The translations under genes were made by a program, and so were the position numbers. From contig NZ_CCSE01000001.1 of NCBI RefSeq assembly GCF_000756715.1, positions 1,270,001 through 1,334,000 on the forward strand: a stretch of 64,000 nucleotides of DNA. Reading direction: 5' to 3'. This stretch comes from Jeotgalicoccus saudimassiliensis. Lineage in GTDB: Bacteria > Bacillota > Bacilli > Staphylococcales > Salinicoccaceae. The notes beneath the pieces are model-generated. The model had not been told where the DNA came from, did no database searches, and saw nothing but the letters and a program-made list of their open reading frames with translations. Shown here piece by piece: positions 8,442-16,449 of this stretch. Position 1 is the first letter of the stretch. The number at the start of each line of letters is the position of its first letter.

Positions 8442-9161
8442 ATGCAGGATTTACATGGGAAAAATGCTTTGGTTACCGGCGGCTCAAGAGGAATCGGTTT
8501 AAAAACCGCTCAGGCACTGGCAGATAACGGCGTTAACGTTGCAATCGCCGGGCGTAATAACGACTCTTTAAAGGACGCGCTTTTAACATTGGAGAAAAAA
8601 GATGTGAAAGCGATTGCCATAAGCGGCGATGTTTCTGTTAAAGAAGATGTACAGAATATCGTTGCCGAAGTAATAGCAGATTTCGGGCAAATCGATATAC
8701 TGATTAATAATGCGGGGATTATGGGAAACGGCAGTTTCTTCGATGATAATGAAGAGATGTTCCGCCAGATGCTCGATGTCAACGTGTTCGGTATGTACTA
8801 TATGATGAAAGAAGTTCTTCCTCATATGAAAGAACAGAATTCAGGCGATGTTGTTAATATCGCATCAGTATCGGGACTCCGTTCATCAGCAGGCAGCGCA
8901 TTGTATTCAGCAACTAAACATGCCGTCATCGGATTAACTGAAGGTGTGATGCGTGAAGTGCGCAAGAACAATATCCGTGTACAGTATTTAACACCATCGG
9001 CAGTGCTGACAGATTTAATCGGTACGCCGTCACTCGATCCTGAAACGATGACTCACCCTGAAGATATTGCTGATATTATCGTCAATCAGCTGAAAATTCA
9101 TCCGCGTACGTTCGTTAAGAACAGCGAAATGTGGGCGACTAACCCGCAGAGTGCGGAGTAA
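8442..9161 (+). CDS. SDR-family oxidoreductase (FabG/YwfH-like)
   Basis: A 239-residue short-chain dehydrogenase/reductase. The cofactor motif TGGSRGIG lies at residues 12-19, NNAG near 87, and the catalytic Ser-Tyr-Lys triad appears as S (IASVSG), then YSATK. It resembles 3-oxoacyl-ACP reductases but the substrate is unknown and it is not in a fatty-acid operon. AGGAGGT precedes the ATG. It is a paralogue of the SDR gene at 32982-33698: both share the NIRV..LTPS segment and a C-terminal W..NP. Confidence 0.85.
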   Translation: MQDLHGKNALVTGGSRGIGLKTAQALADNGVNVAIAGRNNDSLKDALLTLEKKDVKAIAISGDVSVKEDVQNIVAEVIADFGQIDILINNAGIMGNGSFFDDNEEMFRQMLDVNVFGMYYMMKEVLPHMKEQNSGDVVNIASVSGLRSSAGSALYSATKHAVIGLTEGVMREVRKNNIRVQYLTPSAVLTDLIGTPSLDPETMTHPEDIADIIVNQLKIHPRTFVKNSEMWATNPQSAE

Positions 9162-9178
9162 ATTATAATTTTAAAATC

Positions 9179-9214
9179 ACCGTTTGGAGAGCTCGCTTTC
9201 CAAATGGTTTTTTT
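9179..9214 (+). terminator. Terminator after the SDR gene
   Basis: A 10-bp stem ACCGTTTGGA / TCCAAATGGT with one G-T wobble and a 10-base loop is followed by a run of seven T on the plus strand. It isolates the SDR gene from the manganese operon. Confidence 0.8.
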
Positions 9215-9234
9215 ATGTCTTTACATTATTTGGT

Positions 9235-9266
9235 TTGACTAAATTAAAAATTTAGGGTAACCTAAT
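9235..9266 (+). promoter_or_regulatory. mnt operon promoter with SirR/MntR-type operator
   Basis: -35 TTGACT (9235-9240), 17 bp, -10 TAACCT (9258-9263). The palindrome ATTTAGGGTAACCTAAT (9250-9266) covers the -10 and has TTAGG/CCTAA half-sites like those bound by DtxR-type manganese repressors (SirR in staphylococci). A second, overlapping palindrome with CTAAATT/AATTTAG arms lies just upstream. Metal-loaded repressor would block RNA polymerase. The regulator gene lies at 12748-13407. Confidence 0.75.
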
Positions 9267-9295
9267 AATATTAAATTATATAAAGGAGTTTCTTT

Positions 9296-10210
9296 ATGAA
9301 GAAGATACTTTTACTGACATTAACAATGTTTTTCCTTACTGGATGCAGCAATGAAACAGCAGCTGATAACGATAAACCGAAGCTCGCGGTAACGACGACG
9401 TTTATCAATGACATGGTTGCTGTTTTGGAAGATGATGTGGACGGCTTTAATACAGAAATGATTATTCCTGCCGGCGAAGATCCACACGTTTATGAGCCGA
9501 AAGCGAGTAATCTCCGTGTACTTGGTAATGCAGATGTAACGCTTTATCACGGCTTAAACTTTGAAGGAAGAATGACAGATGTTTTAACTGAAGGCGTTTC
9601 TATTACTGAAGGTTTCCGCTATGAAAACCTCGGGGAGATGGAGGAAGAAGACGGCACAGTTGCAGATCCGCATTTCTGGTTCGATATCGAATTATATAAA
9701 CAGGCATTCACTGCTGTTAAAGAAACGTTAGCCGAACATAACCCCGATGATGCTGAGCTGTATGAGAAAAATTATGAGGCTTATATTACAGAACTGGATA
9801 AATTAAACCAGTTCGTTACTGACCGGATTAATGAAATTCCCGAAGACTCGCGAATGCTGATTACGCCTCACGATGCTTTCGGCTACCTTGAGAGCAGCTA
9901 TGATATCGAGGTGCATGCACCGCAGGGGTTCTCTACGGACAGCGAAGTGTCGAATAATCAGATTCAGGCAACTGCAGAGCTGATTACGGACAATAATATT
10001 AAATCAATTTTTGTTGAAACGACGACGAATTCCGACCGCATGATCCGCCTGCAAGAAATCGTCAGCTCACAGGGCGGCGACGTTGAAGTCATCAGCGGTA
10101 AAGACAAAGAACTGCTGTCTGATTCACTCGCACCGGAAGGCAGTCCCGGCGATACGTACTTAACGATGTACCGCCACAACATTAATATTATTGCCGACCA
10201 TTTAAAATAA
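9296..10210 (+). CDS. mntA: Manganese ABC transporter substrate-binding lipoprotein
   Basis: A 304-residue extracellular lipoprotein (cluster A-I). The signal peptide ends in the lipobox LTGC with Cys17. Likely metal ligands are His64 (EDPHVYEP), a second His in ADPHFWFD, Glu in SIFVETTTN and Asp in GDTYLTMYRHN, the His2-Glu-Asp set of MntC/PsaA-type binders. It lacks the His-rich loop of zinc-specific ZnuA, favouring manganese. First gene of a five-gene cluster, following TAAAGGAG. Naming follows Bacillus mntABCD; staphylococci use mntC for this gene. Confidence 0.88.
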   Translation: MKKILLLTLTMFFLTGCSNETAADNDKPKLAVTTTFINDMVAVLEDDVDGFNTEMIIPAGEDPHVYEPKASNLRVLGNADVTLYHGLNFEGRMTDVLTEGVSITEGFRYENLGEMEEEDGTVADPHFWFDIELYKQAFTAVKETLAEHNPDDAELYEKNYEAYITELDKLNQFVTDRINEIPEDSRMLITPHDAFGYLESSYDIEVHAPQGFSTDSEVSNNQIQATAELITDNNIKSIFVETTTNSDRMIRLQEIVSSQGGDVEVISGKDKELLSDSLAPEGSPGDTYLTMYRHNINIIADHLK

Positions 10211-10222
10211 GGAGGTTCAGCA

Positions 10223-10957
10223 ATGATTGAACATGCAATCAGTACAAAAAATCTGAGCGTGGCTTACAGCGATAAACCGGTGATCTGGAAACTGGATATC
10301 GATGTTGAAAAAGGCAGCCGAACAGCAATTGTCGGTCCGAACGGCGCCGGAAAATCCACATTGATTAAAGCGATTATGAAATTAGTCAAACCTGTCTCAG
10401 GTGAATCTGCGGTTTCAGGCAGCACGCATAAATCTGCGCTTAAGGAAGTGGCTTACGTACCGCAAAAAGGTGAAGTGAACTGGGATTTCCCTGCCACCGT
10501 TTTTGATGTCGTGCTTATGGGCCGATATGTTCATAAAGGATTATTCAAACGTCCGAATAAACAGGATAAAGAGATTGCGCTTCAGGCACTTAAGACGATG
10601 AAGATGACACAGTTTAAAGAACGGCAGATTTCAGAGCTCTCCGGCGGACAGCGCCAGCGTGTCTTTTTAGCACGTGCCATTGCGCATGATGCGAACATTT
10701 ATATTATGGACGAACCGCTTCAGGGGATTGATATTACGACAGAAAAACTGATTATCGACACGATGAAGAAACTGCAGGCTGATGGCAAGACGTTTTTAGT
10801 CGTGCACCATAACCTGAATACAGTACCCGACTATTTTAACCGGGTCATTATATTAAATAAGGAAATTATCGCAGCCGGTCCGGTGGAAGACGTCTGGACA
10901 GAAGATAATATTAATGCGGCATATTATGAAAAGAGTGATGAGCCATGGACATCCTGA
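10223..10957 (+). CDS. mntB: Manganese ABC transporter ATP-binding protein
   Basis: A 244-residue cytosolic ATPase that drives metal import. Walker A GPNGAGKST near residue 40, signature LSGGQRQRV near 140, Walker B IYIMDEPLQGID and the switch His in VVHHN are all intact. AAGGAGG precedes the start, 12 bp after the binding protein. The 3' end overlaps the first permease gene by 13 bp. Confidence 0.92.
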   Translation: MIEHAISTKNLSVAYSDKPVIWKLDIDVEKGSRTAIVGPNGAGKSTLIKAIMKLVKPVSGESAVSGSTHKSALKEVAYVPQKGEVNWDFPATVFDVVLMGRYVHKGLFKRPNKQDKEIALQALKTMKMTQFKERQISELSGGQRQRVFLARAIAHDANIYIMDEPLQGIDITTEKLIIDTMKKLQADGKTFLVVHHNLNTVPDYFNRVIILNKEIIAAGPVEDVWTEDNINAAYYEKSDEPWTS

Positions 10958-11820
10958 CAAGTTATTCTTTTCTGATTGTCGCAATCGGCACCGTTATTTT
11001 ATCTGCAGCGGCAGGTATCGTCGGTTCAATCAGTGTTATTAAAGGACAGAGCTTAATCGGTGATGCGATTGGCCATGCAACATTTCCCGGTGTCGTGCTC
11101 GCATTTATGCTGTTTAACGTCATGGAAACTTCCGTGCTTGTTATCGGCGCTGTGCTGTTTGGGATTATCGCTTTTCAGCTGATTCATGTCATTACCGATT
11201 TTTCCAAAATTACATTAGACAGTGCACTTGCATTAGTACTATCCGGATTTTTCGGACTCGGCATGGCATTGAAAAGTTACGTACAGGGCAATCCGAATTT
11301 CAGCGGTACACAGGGAATCGATGATTTTATTTTCGGCCAGGCTGCATATATGTTAAAAAGCGACGTGTATTTAATTATCGCAGCGTCTGTTATCAGTCTC
11401 GTGCTCTTTTTCTTTTATTATCAGCAGCTCAGAATTTATACGTTTGATCCGATATACGCCCGCACTGTCGGCATCAGCATCAGATTTATGAATGTGCTTG
11501 TGCTCGCTGTGACAATTATGCTGATTGCGGTCGGTTTGAAAGCGGTCGGCGCTGTGCTGATCGTTAATATATTAATTGCACCCGCGGTTACCGGCACGCT
11601 GTGGTCGAATAAGTTTATGACCGTATTGATTATCGCGGCAGTTTCCGGCGGGATGTCGGCATTTATCGGCACATATATTTCGACAGCTTTAACCGGCATC
11701 GCAACAGGACCTGCAATTATACTTGCGCTCAGCATATGTGTGATTTTCTCCATGCTGTTTGCGCCTAAAGGCATTTTTGCTAAACAGAGCCGTTTAAGAA
11801 AGCTGGGTGAAGCCGCATGA
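10945..11820 (+). CDS. mntC: Manganese ABC transporter permease (first)
   Basis: A 291-residue ABC-3 family permease with about eight or nine membrane helices. It carries the family features GDAIGHATFPGV near the N-terminus and VGAVLIVNILIAPA in the C-terminal half. It is paired with a second, homologous permease, so the channel is probably a heterodimer as in Bacillus MntCD; staphylococcal Mnt systems usually have a single permease. The start overlaps the ATPase gene by 13 bp. Confidence 0.88.
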   Translation: MDILTSYSFLIVAIGTVILSAAAGIVGSISVIKGQSLIGDAIGHATFPGVVLAFMLFNVMETSVLVIGAVLFGIIAFQLIHVITDFSKITLDSALALVLSGFFGLGMALKSYVQGNPNFSGTQGIDDFIFGQAAYMLKSDVYLIIAASVISLVLFFFYYQQLRIYTFDPIYARTVGISIRFMNVLVLAVTIMLIAVGLKAVGAVLIVNILIAPAVTGTLWSNKFMTVLIIAAVSGGMSAFIGTYISTALTGIATGPAIILALSICVIFSMLFAPKGIFAKQSRLRKLGEAA

Positions 11821-12686
11821 TCGAAGTATTTTTAGTGCTTTTAGTGACCGCTTTCGCCTCCAGTCTGCTCGGCGTGTTTCTTGTGTTAAAAGGACAGGCC
11901 ATGACAACCGATGCCATCAGTCATACGATACTGCTCGGCATCGTTATCGCATTTTTCATTACTAATGATTTACGCTCACCGCTGTTAATTGTCGGAGCGG
12001 CAGTTATCGGGCTGATTACTGTTTATCTGATAGAACTCGTTACGTCATCCGGTATGATGAAACAGGACGCTGCAATTGGCATTGTTTTTACTGCTTTGTT
12101 TGCAGGCGCAGTTATTTTAGTTTCGCGCTATGCAGATGATGTTCATCTTGATATCGATGTCGTGCTGATGGGCCAGGTATTATTCGCACCTTTAAACAGA
12201 ATAGATATTCTTGGTGTGAGTCTGCCTTACGCGCTCGTACAGCTGACTGTTGTATTGATTATTAATGTACTGTTCGTGCTGATATTTTATAAAGAACTCA
12301 AAGTCACGAGCTTTGACCCGGTTTATGCTGCAGCTGCCGGAATCAGTACAACGCTGATTTATTATCTGCTGATGACACTCGTATCCGTTACAGCGGTAAC
12401 AGCATTTGATGCAGTGGGCTCCATTCTCGTTATAAGCTTTTTTGTCGCACCGGCAATTACTGCTTACCTTGTCACCAAACGTTTATCCCACATGATTTGG
12501 CTGACACTGATTACTGCAGCATTCAACAGTCTCACCGGCTGCACGTTTGGATACTTTACCGATATTTCAATATCCGGCAGTGTAGCGTCCGTTTCACTTA
12601 TGACGTTTTTAGCAGTGTTCTTTTTTAATAAAAACGGCTGGATTAGGAAAACTTTAAAATCACGCCGTATGCTCCGGGAAATTTAA
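11817..12686 (+). CDS. mntD: Manganese ABC transporter permease (second)
   Basis: A 289-residue ABC-3 permease, homologous to the preceding gene: TDAISHTILLGIV corresponds to GDAIGHATFPGV, and VGSILVISFFVAPA to VGAVLIVNILIAPA. Start overlaps the first permease stop by 4 bp (ATGA). No terminator is visible before the regulator gene, so read-through into mntR is likely in addition to that gene's own promoter. Confidence 0.88.
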   Translation: MIEVFLVLLVTAFASSLLGVFLVLKGQAMTTDAISHTILLGIVIAFFITNDLRSPLLIVGAAVIGLITVYLIELVTSSGMMKQDAAIGIVFTALFAGAVILVSRYADDVHLDIDVVLMGQVLFAPLNRIDILGVSLPYALVQLTVVLIINVLFVLIFYKELKVTSFDPVYAAAAGISTTLIYYLLMTLVSVTAVTAFDAVGSILVISFFVAPAITAYLVTKRLSHMIWLTLITAAFNSLTGCTFGYFTDISISGSVASVSLMTFLAVFFFNKNGWIRKTLKSRRMLREI

Positions 12687-12687
12687 T

Positions 12688-12716
12688 TTGCCTGTTCCGT
12701 AAAAGTTCTTCATAAT
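12688..12716 (+). promoter_or_regulatory. mntR promoter
   Basis: TTGCCT (12688-12693), 17 bp, CATAAT (12711-12716) lies immediately after the permease stop. No clear TTAGG/CCTAA operator overlaps it, so mntR may be expressed constitutively. GGAGGG precedes the gene. Confidence 0.6.
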
Positions 12717-12747
12717 TAAAGTTGAATTTTGTGAATGGAGGGTTATA

Positions 12748-13407
12748 ATGAGCCCAACAAAAGAAGATTATTTAAAGGTGCTGTTTGAACTTGGAGCTTG
12801 GAAAATCCAGGTGCCGAATAAAGAAATAGCCGAACGGCTGAGTATCTCTCCGCCGACGGTAACCGAAATGATGAACAGTCTTGTTAAAGCAGGCTGGGTG
12901 GAATACACACCGTATAAAGGGAGCATGCTGTCAGAAGCAGGTGCCGAATATGCGAAAAGGCTGATTCGAAAACACCGCTTATGGGAAGTGTTTCTCGTTA
13001 AAAATCTCGATTTCAATATCGATGAGGTCCACAACGAAGCTGAGGTTCTGGAACACTCGACGAGTGATATTCTTGCCGATCAGCTGGAAAAATATTTAGG
13101 CTATCCGGAACACTGCCCTCATGGCGGTGCGATACCTCTGGAGCTGATGGATACACAGGAAAAAATATCGATTCGTTTATCGGATATTAAAAACGACGAT
13201 ATCGTTAGCGTGGTGAGAATGTTAAATGAAGAGAAACTCGTGCAGCACTTTAAACGTGCCAATCTGAACATCAATGACAACATTCAAATTACCGAGCGCG
13301 ATAAAACCCTTGATTTACTGTACATTACAAACCACACGACCGGTGAGAACATTGAATTAAGCCGGACGATTGCGCAATACCTTTTTGTAGTTAATCAGAG
13401 TGAGTGA
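12748..13407 (+). CDS. mntR: DtxR-family manganese-dependent regulator (SirR/MntR type)
   Basis: A 219-residue regulator with an N-terminal winged helix (NKEIAERLSISPPTVTEMMNSL, about 25-46, recognition helix), a dimerisation and metal-binding domain with HNEAEVLEH and EHCPHG, and a C-terminal FeoA/SH3-like domain (about 140-219). This three-domain length is typical of SirR, longer than Bacillus MntR (142). It most likely represses the upstream transporter in manganese-replete cells through the palindrome at 9250-9266. Confidence 0.88.
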   Translation: MSPTKEDYLKVLFELGAWKIQVPNKEIAERLSISPPTVTEMMNSLVKAGWVEYTPYKGSMLSEAGAEYAKRLIRKHRLWEVFLVKNLDFNIDEVHNEAEVLEHSTSDILADQLEKYLGYPEHCPHGGAIPLELMDTQEKISIRLSDIKNDDIVSVVRMLNEEKLVQHFKRANLNINDNIQITERDKTLDLLYITNHTTGENIELSRTIAQYLFVVNQSE

Positions 13408-13420
13408 TTTTCTGGCGGGT

Positions 13421-13665
13421 TTGCGGCGGGAAGTTCTATGAAGCGGCTTCATAGAGTGCCGAAGCTGCTGGAAGTTCTATGAGCGCTCTTCATAGAGTGC
13501 CAAAACCGCTGGAACTCCTATGAGATCAGTTCATAGAACGCCGAAGCCGCTGGAATTCCTATGAGATCAGTTCATAGAACGCCGAAGCTGCTGGGAGTTC
13601 TATGAGCGCTCTTCATAGAGTGCCGAAGCCGCTGGAATTCCTATGAATCATCCCCATCGGACCGC
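13421..13665. repeat. 41-bp tandem hairpin array 1 (six units)
   Basis: Equivalent positions recur at 13433, 13474, 13515, 13556, 13597 and 13638, exactly 41 bp apart; the last unit is degenerate. Each unit holds an inverted repeat with CTATGA/TCATAG arms, joined by a GCCGAAGC(C/T)GCTGG linker. Two loop versions occur (AGCGCTCT and AGATCAGT) in the order a-b-b-a after the first unit. It lies between the convergent mntR and dps genes. Confidence 0.93.
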
Positions 13666-13705
13666 ACACAACACACCAGAACACAACACCACCTGCAGCA
13701 CAAAC

Positions 13706-13740
13706 AAAAAACCGATTCCCACACCAGGGAATCGGTTTTT
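13706..13740. terminator. Bidirectional terminator between mntR and dps
   Basis: Stem AACCGATTCCC / GGGAATCGGTT with flanking A-run on the left and T-run on the right (13706-13740), so it can end transcripts from both sides. It lies after array 1, so the array would be part of the mntR 3' untranslated RNA. Confidence 0.88.
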
Positions 13741-13757
13741 CAATTTACCATATTATA

Positions 13758-14222
13758 TTATTTAACGTCGTCACCTAAATATGCTTTAAGCATCCAGTTA
13801 TTTTTCTCAATATCCTGTGCCATTGCGATGAACATATCTGCTGTACGGTCGTCGCCAGCGTCTTCTGCTGTTTTAACGCCCTGGTTCAGTTCTGCTGAGA
13901 GGACTTCAAAGTCTTCAGTTAACTGTTTAACCATTTGTTTTGCATCAATGCCGTATTCGCCTTCTTCGATACTTGATTCCTCAAGTACTTCAGTAAGCTT
14001 CGCAACCGGTTCGCCGCCGATTGTTAAAATTCTTTCTGCAATGTCATCTACGTAGATGCCTGTTGCATCGTATAATTCTTCAAATTTAGCGTGTAATGAG
14101 AAGAAGTTAGGTCCTTTAACGTACCAGTGATAGTTATGAAGTTTAGTCCATAATACTGTGTTGTTAGCAAGCTGCTTATTAAGTGCCTCGATTACTTGTG
14201 TTTTTTCTTTTACTTGTGCCAT
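13758..14222 (-). CDS. dps: Dps-family ferritin-like DNA-binding protein
   Basis: A 154-residue miniferritin that oxidises and stores iron with peroxide and protects DNA. The ferroxidase signature is clear: LHNYHWYVKGPNFFSLHAKFEELYD (about 28-52) plus DDIAER (59-64). Length is typical of MrgA/Dps of Firmicutes. The upstream region carries two PerR-type boxes around a good promoter, implying induction by peroxide or iron/manganese shift. Its closeness to the manganese operon makes this a metal and oxidative-stress locus. Confidence 0.93.
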   Translation of the reverse strand: MAQVKEKTQVIEALNKQLANNTVLWTKLHNYHWYVKGPNFFSLHAKFEELYDATGIYVDDIAERILTIGGEPVAKLTEVLEESSIEEGEYGIDAKQMVKQLTEDFEVLSAELNQGVKTAEDAGDDRTADMFIAMAQDIEKNNWMLKAYLGDDVK

Positions 14223-14273
14223 TTAAAAATCACCTTTCTTTTATATGAATTGGATTTTCGTTTAAGCGCTTAT

Positions 14274-14288
14274 TTAGAATAATTCTTA
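14274..14288 (-). promoter_or_regulatory. Second, weaker PerR/Fur-type box downstream of the dps promoter
   Basis: The sequence TTAGAATAATTCTTA matches the PerR consensus TTATAATNATTATAA at all but three positions and has an 11-bp palindromic core. It lies just downstream of the expected dps transcription start, where binding would block elongation. Confidence 0.5.
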
Positions 14289-14299
14289 TCTATATATTT

Positions 14300-14327
14300 A
14301 TTATACCATCCCTGAATAATATATCAA
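14300..14327 (-). promoter_or_regulatory. dps promoter
   Basis: Minus strand: -35 TTGATA (14322-14327), 16 bp, -10 TATAAT (14300-14305). It is bracketed by the PerR-type boxes at 14274-14288 and 14335-14349. Confidence 0.75.
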
Positions 14328-14334
14328 CACTTAT

Positions 14335-14349
14335 TTATAATAATTATAA
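14335..14349 (-). promoter_or_regulatory. PerR box upstream of dps
   Basis: TTATAATAATTATAA is an exact match to the Gram-positive PerR box TTATAATNATTATAA. The palindrome in fact extends to 11 bp per arm (14331-14353). It lies directly upstream of the dps -35 element. Confidence 0.85.
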
Positions 14350-14410
14350 ATAAGGGGTATACTAATTCCGGCTACGTTTAGCTATACCCCTGCATACTTT
14401 TTATAAACAT

Positions 14411-14437
14411 AAAAAAGACCGGATTATAATAATCCGG
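14411..14437 (-). terminator. Terminator overlapping the HAD gene stop codon
   Basis: Stem CCGGATT/AATCCGG (14419-14425, 14431-14437), followed on the minus strand by six uridines. The HAD hydrolase stop codon (14424-14426) lies in the stem, so translating ribosomes would interfere with folding. Confidence 0.8.
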
Positions 14438-15203
14438 CCTGCTTCAGCCCGTCGTACAGGCCATTTTCATCAACGTGGCCAGTGACATACCTGCTGACCG
14501 CTTTCGCTTCGGGAACACCGTTGCCCATTGCAACACTATTCTCAATTAGCTCGAGCATCTCCACGTCATTCGGACCGTCGCCGAATGCATACACATCTTT
14601 AATATCAATATTCATTTTATCAAGCAGCGTCTTAATGCCTTCTGCTTTTGATCCGCCGCGCGGAATTACGTCTATACAGAATTCATGCCACCTTAAGAAG
14701 TACACGTCTTCGTATGATGAAATATATTCCGCTTCCTCCTCTCGAGAACAAAACAGCAGCGACTGGTAAATATCATTACCTTCAAAATATGTTTTGTCTT
14801 CCGAGACTTCAAAGTCCAGTTTCAATGAACCGATGCCGGCTTTAACGTGTTCGTGTTCTTTCGTGCTGACCCGGAGGTCTTTCTCATCACAGAACGCCAC
14901 CGGATGGTCATTGCTGTGTGCCTGTGCACTTAACTTTTCAAGCGTACTGTTAGCGATCGGATTTTCGTAAATCACTTCACCTTCAAAGACAATGTACTGT
15001 CCGTTGTAGCTGATGTACGTTTCAATCCCCAGCTCTTCACGCAGCGTGTCATACATAAACGGTCCCCGGCCCGTTGCGATAGCCACAATATGGCCATCTT
15101 CTTTCAACTGACGGACTGCGTTCTTCGCACTTTCCGGCACCTGTTTATCAGAGTTGTACAGCGTGCCATCGATATCAAAAAATATTAACTTCCTATTCGG
15201 CAT
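14424..15203 (-). CDS. Cof-type HAD-IIB phosphatase
   Basis: A 259-residue cytosolic hydrolase. HAD motif I is FFDIDGTLY (residues 8-16), motif II is ATGRG, motif III a Lys in RGGSKAEG, and motif IV GDGPNDVEML. The large cap between motifs II and III places it in subclass IIB (Cof/YwpJ-like), which dephosphorylates sugar phosphates, flavin precursors or other small metabolites. Substrate unknown. The 3' end is merged with its terminator. Confidence 0.88.
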   Translation of the reverse strand: MPNRKLIFFDIDGTLYNSDKQVPESAKNAVRQLKEDGHIVAIATGRGPFMYDTLREELGIETYISYNGQYIVFEGEVIYENPIANSTLEKLSAQAHSNDHPVAFCDEKDLRVSTKEHEHVKAGIGSLKLDFEVSEDKTYFEGNDIYQSLLFCSREEEAEYISSYEDVYFLRWHEFCIDVIPRGGSKAEGIKTLLDKMNIDIKDVYAFGDGPNDVEMLELIENSVAMGNGVPEAKAVSRYVTGHVDENGLYDGLKQAGLL

Positions 15204-15225
15204 AATACACCTCTTCTATATTTTT

Positions 15226-15633
15226 TTACAGTATATAAATATTCGTTAAAATTATTAAACCGATAATCAGACCCACCCAGATGACCATCATCACAAGATT
15301 CGATTTATCGTGAAAAGCTGTATACAGTCTGAAATCAGTTACTATATTCAGCACGAGCTGCAGTATAATAACGCCGATTAAAAGCCAGATTCCAAGTGTG
15401 ATGCCGCCTGAGAAAAACATTACCGCTCCAATAACAAATATCACTGTCATGACGATAAAAAAAACGCGTTCTATATTAACGAGTTTCAGTCTCATGATTT
15501 TAGCAATTGCCTTTTCATCGCTGAAGTATCTGCGCTCATCAAATGAGAAATGCAGTCTGTTATCGTTGAAAAATGTTGTCATGGCAAATTTAATTAACAA
15601 TCCTGTCACCAGGATAAATAATAATATGTACAT
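15226..15633 (-). CDS. Small membrane protein, possibly DUF4181-like
   Basis: A 135-residue protein with four hydrophobic segments (about 1-20, 55-75, 80-98, 112-132) and a charged loop FSFDERRYFSDEKAIAK between the first two. The family call is tentative. GGAAGGA precedes the ATG. It lies 17 bp from the RNase H gene upstream and 22 bp from the HAD gene downstream, so the three are probably co-transcribed. Confidence 0.7.
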   Translation of the reverse strand: MYILLFILVTGLLIKFAMTTFFNDNRLHFSFDERRYFSDEKAIAKIMRLKLVNIERVFFIVMTVIFVIGAVMFFSGGITLGIWLLIGVIILQLVLNIVTDFRLYTAFHDKSNLVMMVIWVGLIIGLIILTNIYIL

Positions 15634-15650
15634 ATAGGATGTCCTTCCTG

Positions 15651-16244
15651 CTAGTTATTGATTCCCTGTTTTGCCAGCTCATCCGCCATTTCGTTATACT
15701 TAACGCCGGTATGTGCAGCGACTTTATAAAAGTGTATATTAATGTGCTTCTTATAGTCATTCATTTCTCTGGCGTACTGCTGTGTGACAGCGTTCTTCGC
15801 CTGCCATTCTCCAGTGTACCATTTTTCAAGACCCGCATAGTCGTAGTGCACATGGATATCTTTATACCCTTCTTCGATCGCCCAGTTTACCGCGTATAAA
15901 ATGCCGCCGATTTCCGCCGACACGTTCCAAAGATTGTTTTCCGGATCGACCGGTGTGCTTTTCGCAGCGGTGTGAATCACTTTATCATCAACGATAAACA
16001 CAGCACCGAAGCCCGCTTTGTTTACTCGCTTGTCATAGCTTCCGTCGACATAGCTGACAAGTTCCCCTTCAGGGATTTTCTTATTCCCGTCTTTAAGGTT
16101 GTTCATAAAGTTATCCGCTTCGGCTTTCGTTTTAAAAGATTTGAACTCAGCACCGCTGAATCCCTTCACTGCTTTTTCACATGCTGCCCACGTATTGTAT
16201 ATGCCGGGACGATGGCCTTTTCTTACCGCGTAGAATTTCGCCAT
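15651..16244 (-). CDS. Ribonuclease H family protein with N-terminal viroplasmin-like domain
   Basis: A 197-residue protein. Residues 1-45 (KFYAVRKGHRPGIYNTW) form a caulimovirus viroplasmin-type domain that binds RNA-DNA hybrids in eukaryotic-type RNase H1. The catalytic domain follows with candidate carboxylates in YVDGSYD, SAEIGG, YDYAGLEKW and EMADELAK. It would remove RNA from RNA-DNA hybrids. AGGAGG precedes the ATG. Confidence 0.88.
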   Translation of the reverse strand: MAKFYAVRKGHRPGIYNTWAACEKAVKGFSGAEFKSFKTKAEADNFMNNLKDGNKKIPEGELVSYVDGSYDKRVNKAGFGAVFIVDDKVIHTAAKSTPVDPENNLWNVSAEIGGILYAVNWAIEEGYKDIHVHYDYAGLEKWYTGEWQAKNAVTQQYAREMNDYKKHINIHFYKVAAHTGVKYNEMADELAKQGINN

Positions 16245-16449
16245 ATGTATCCTCCTGTATATTTTATCTATTAAAAACCAGTCCTGATTATACCATGAGC
16301 TTTAACCCGTTTTACAGCGGGAACATTTTCAATAAACTGACATTTTGCTTGAAAACACTTTCCCGAGCGCACCTTCTGGACATTGAATTTAATGTGTATT
16401 AATATCGCCTGTATGCTTTAAAAGAAAACGATAAAAAAAGGAGGCGCGT

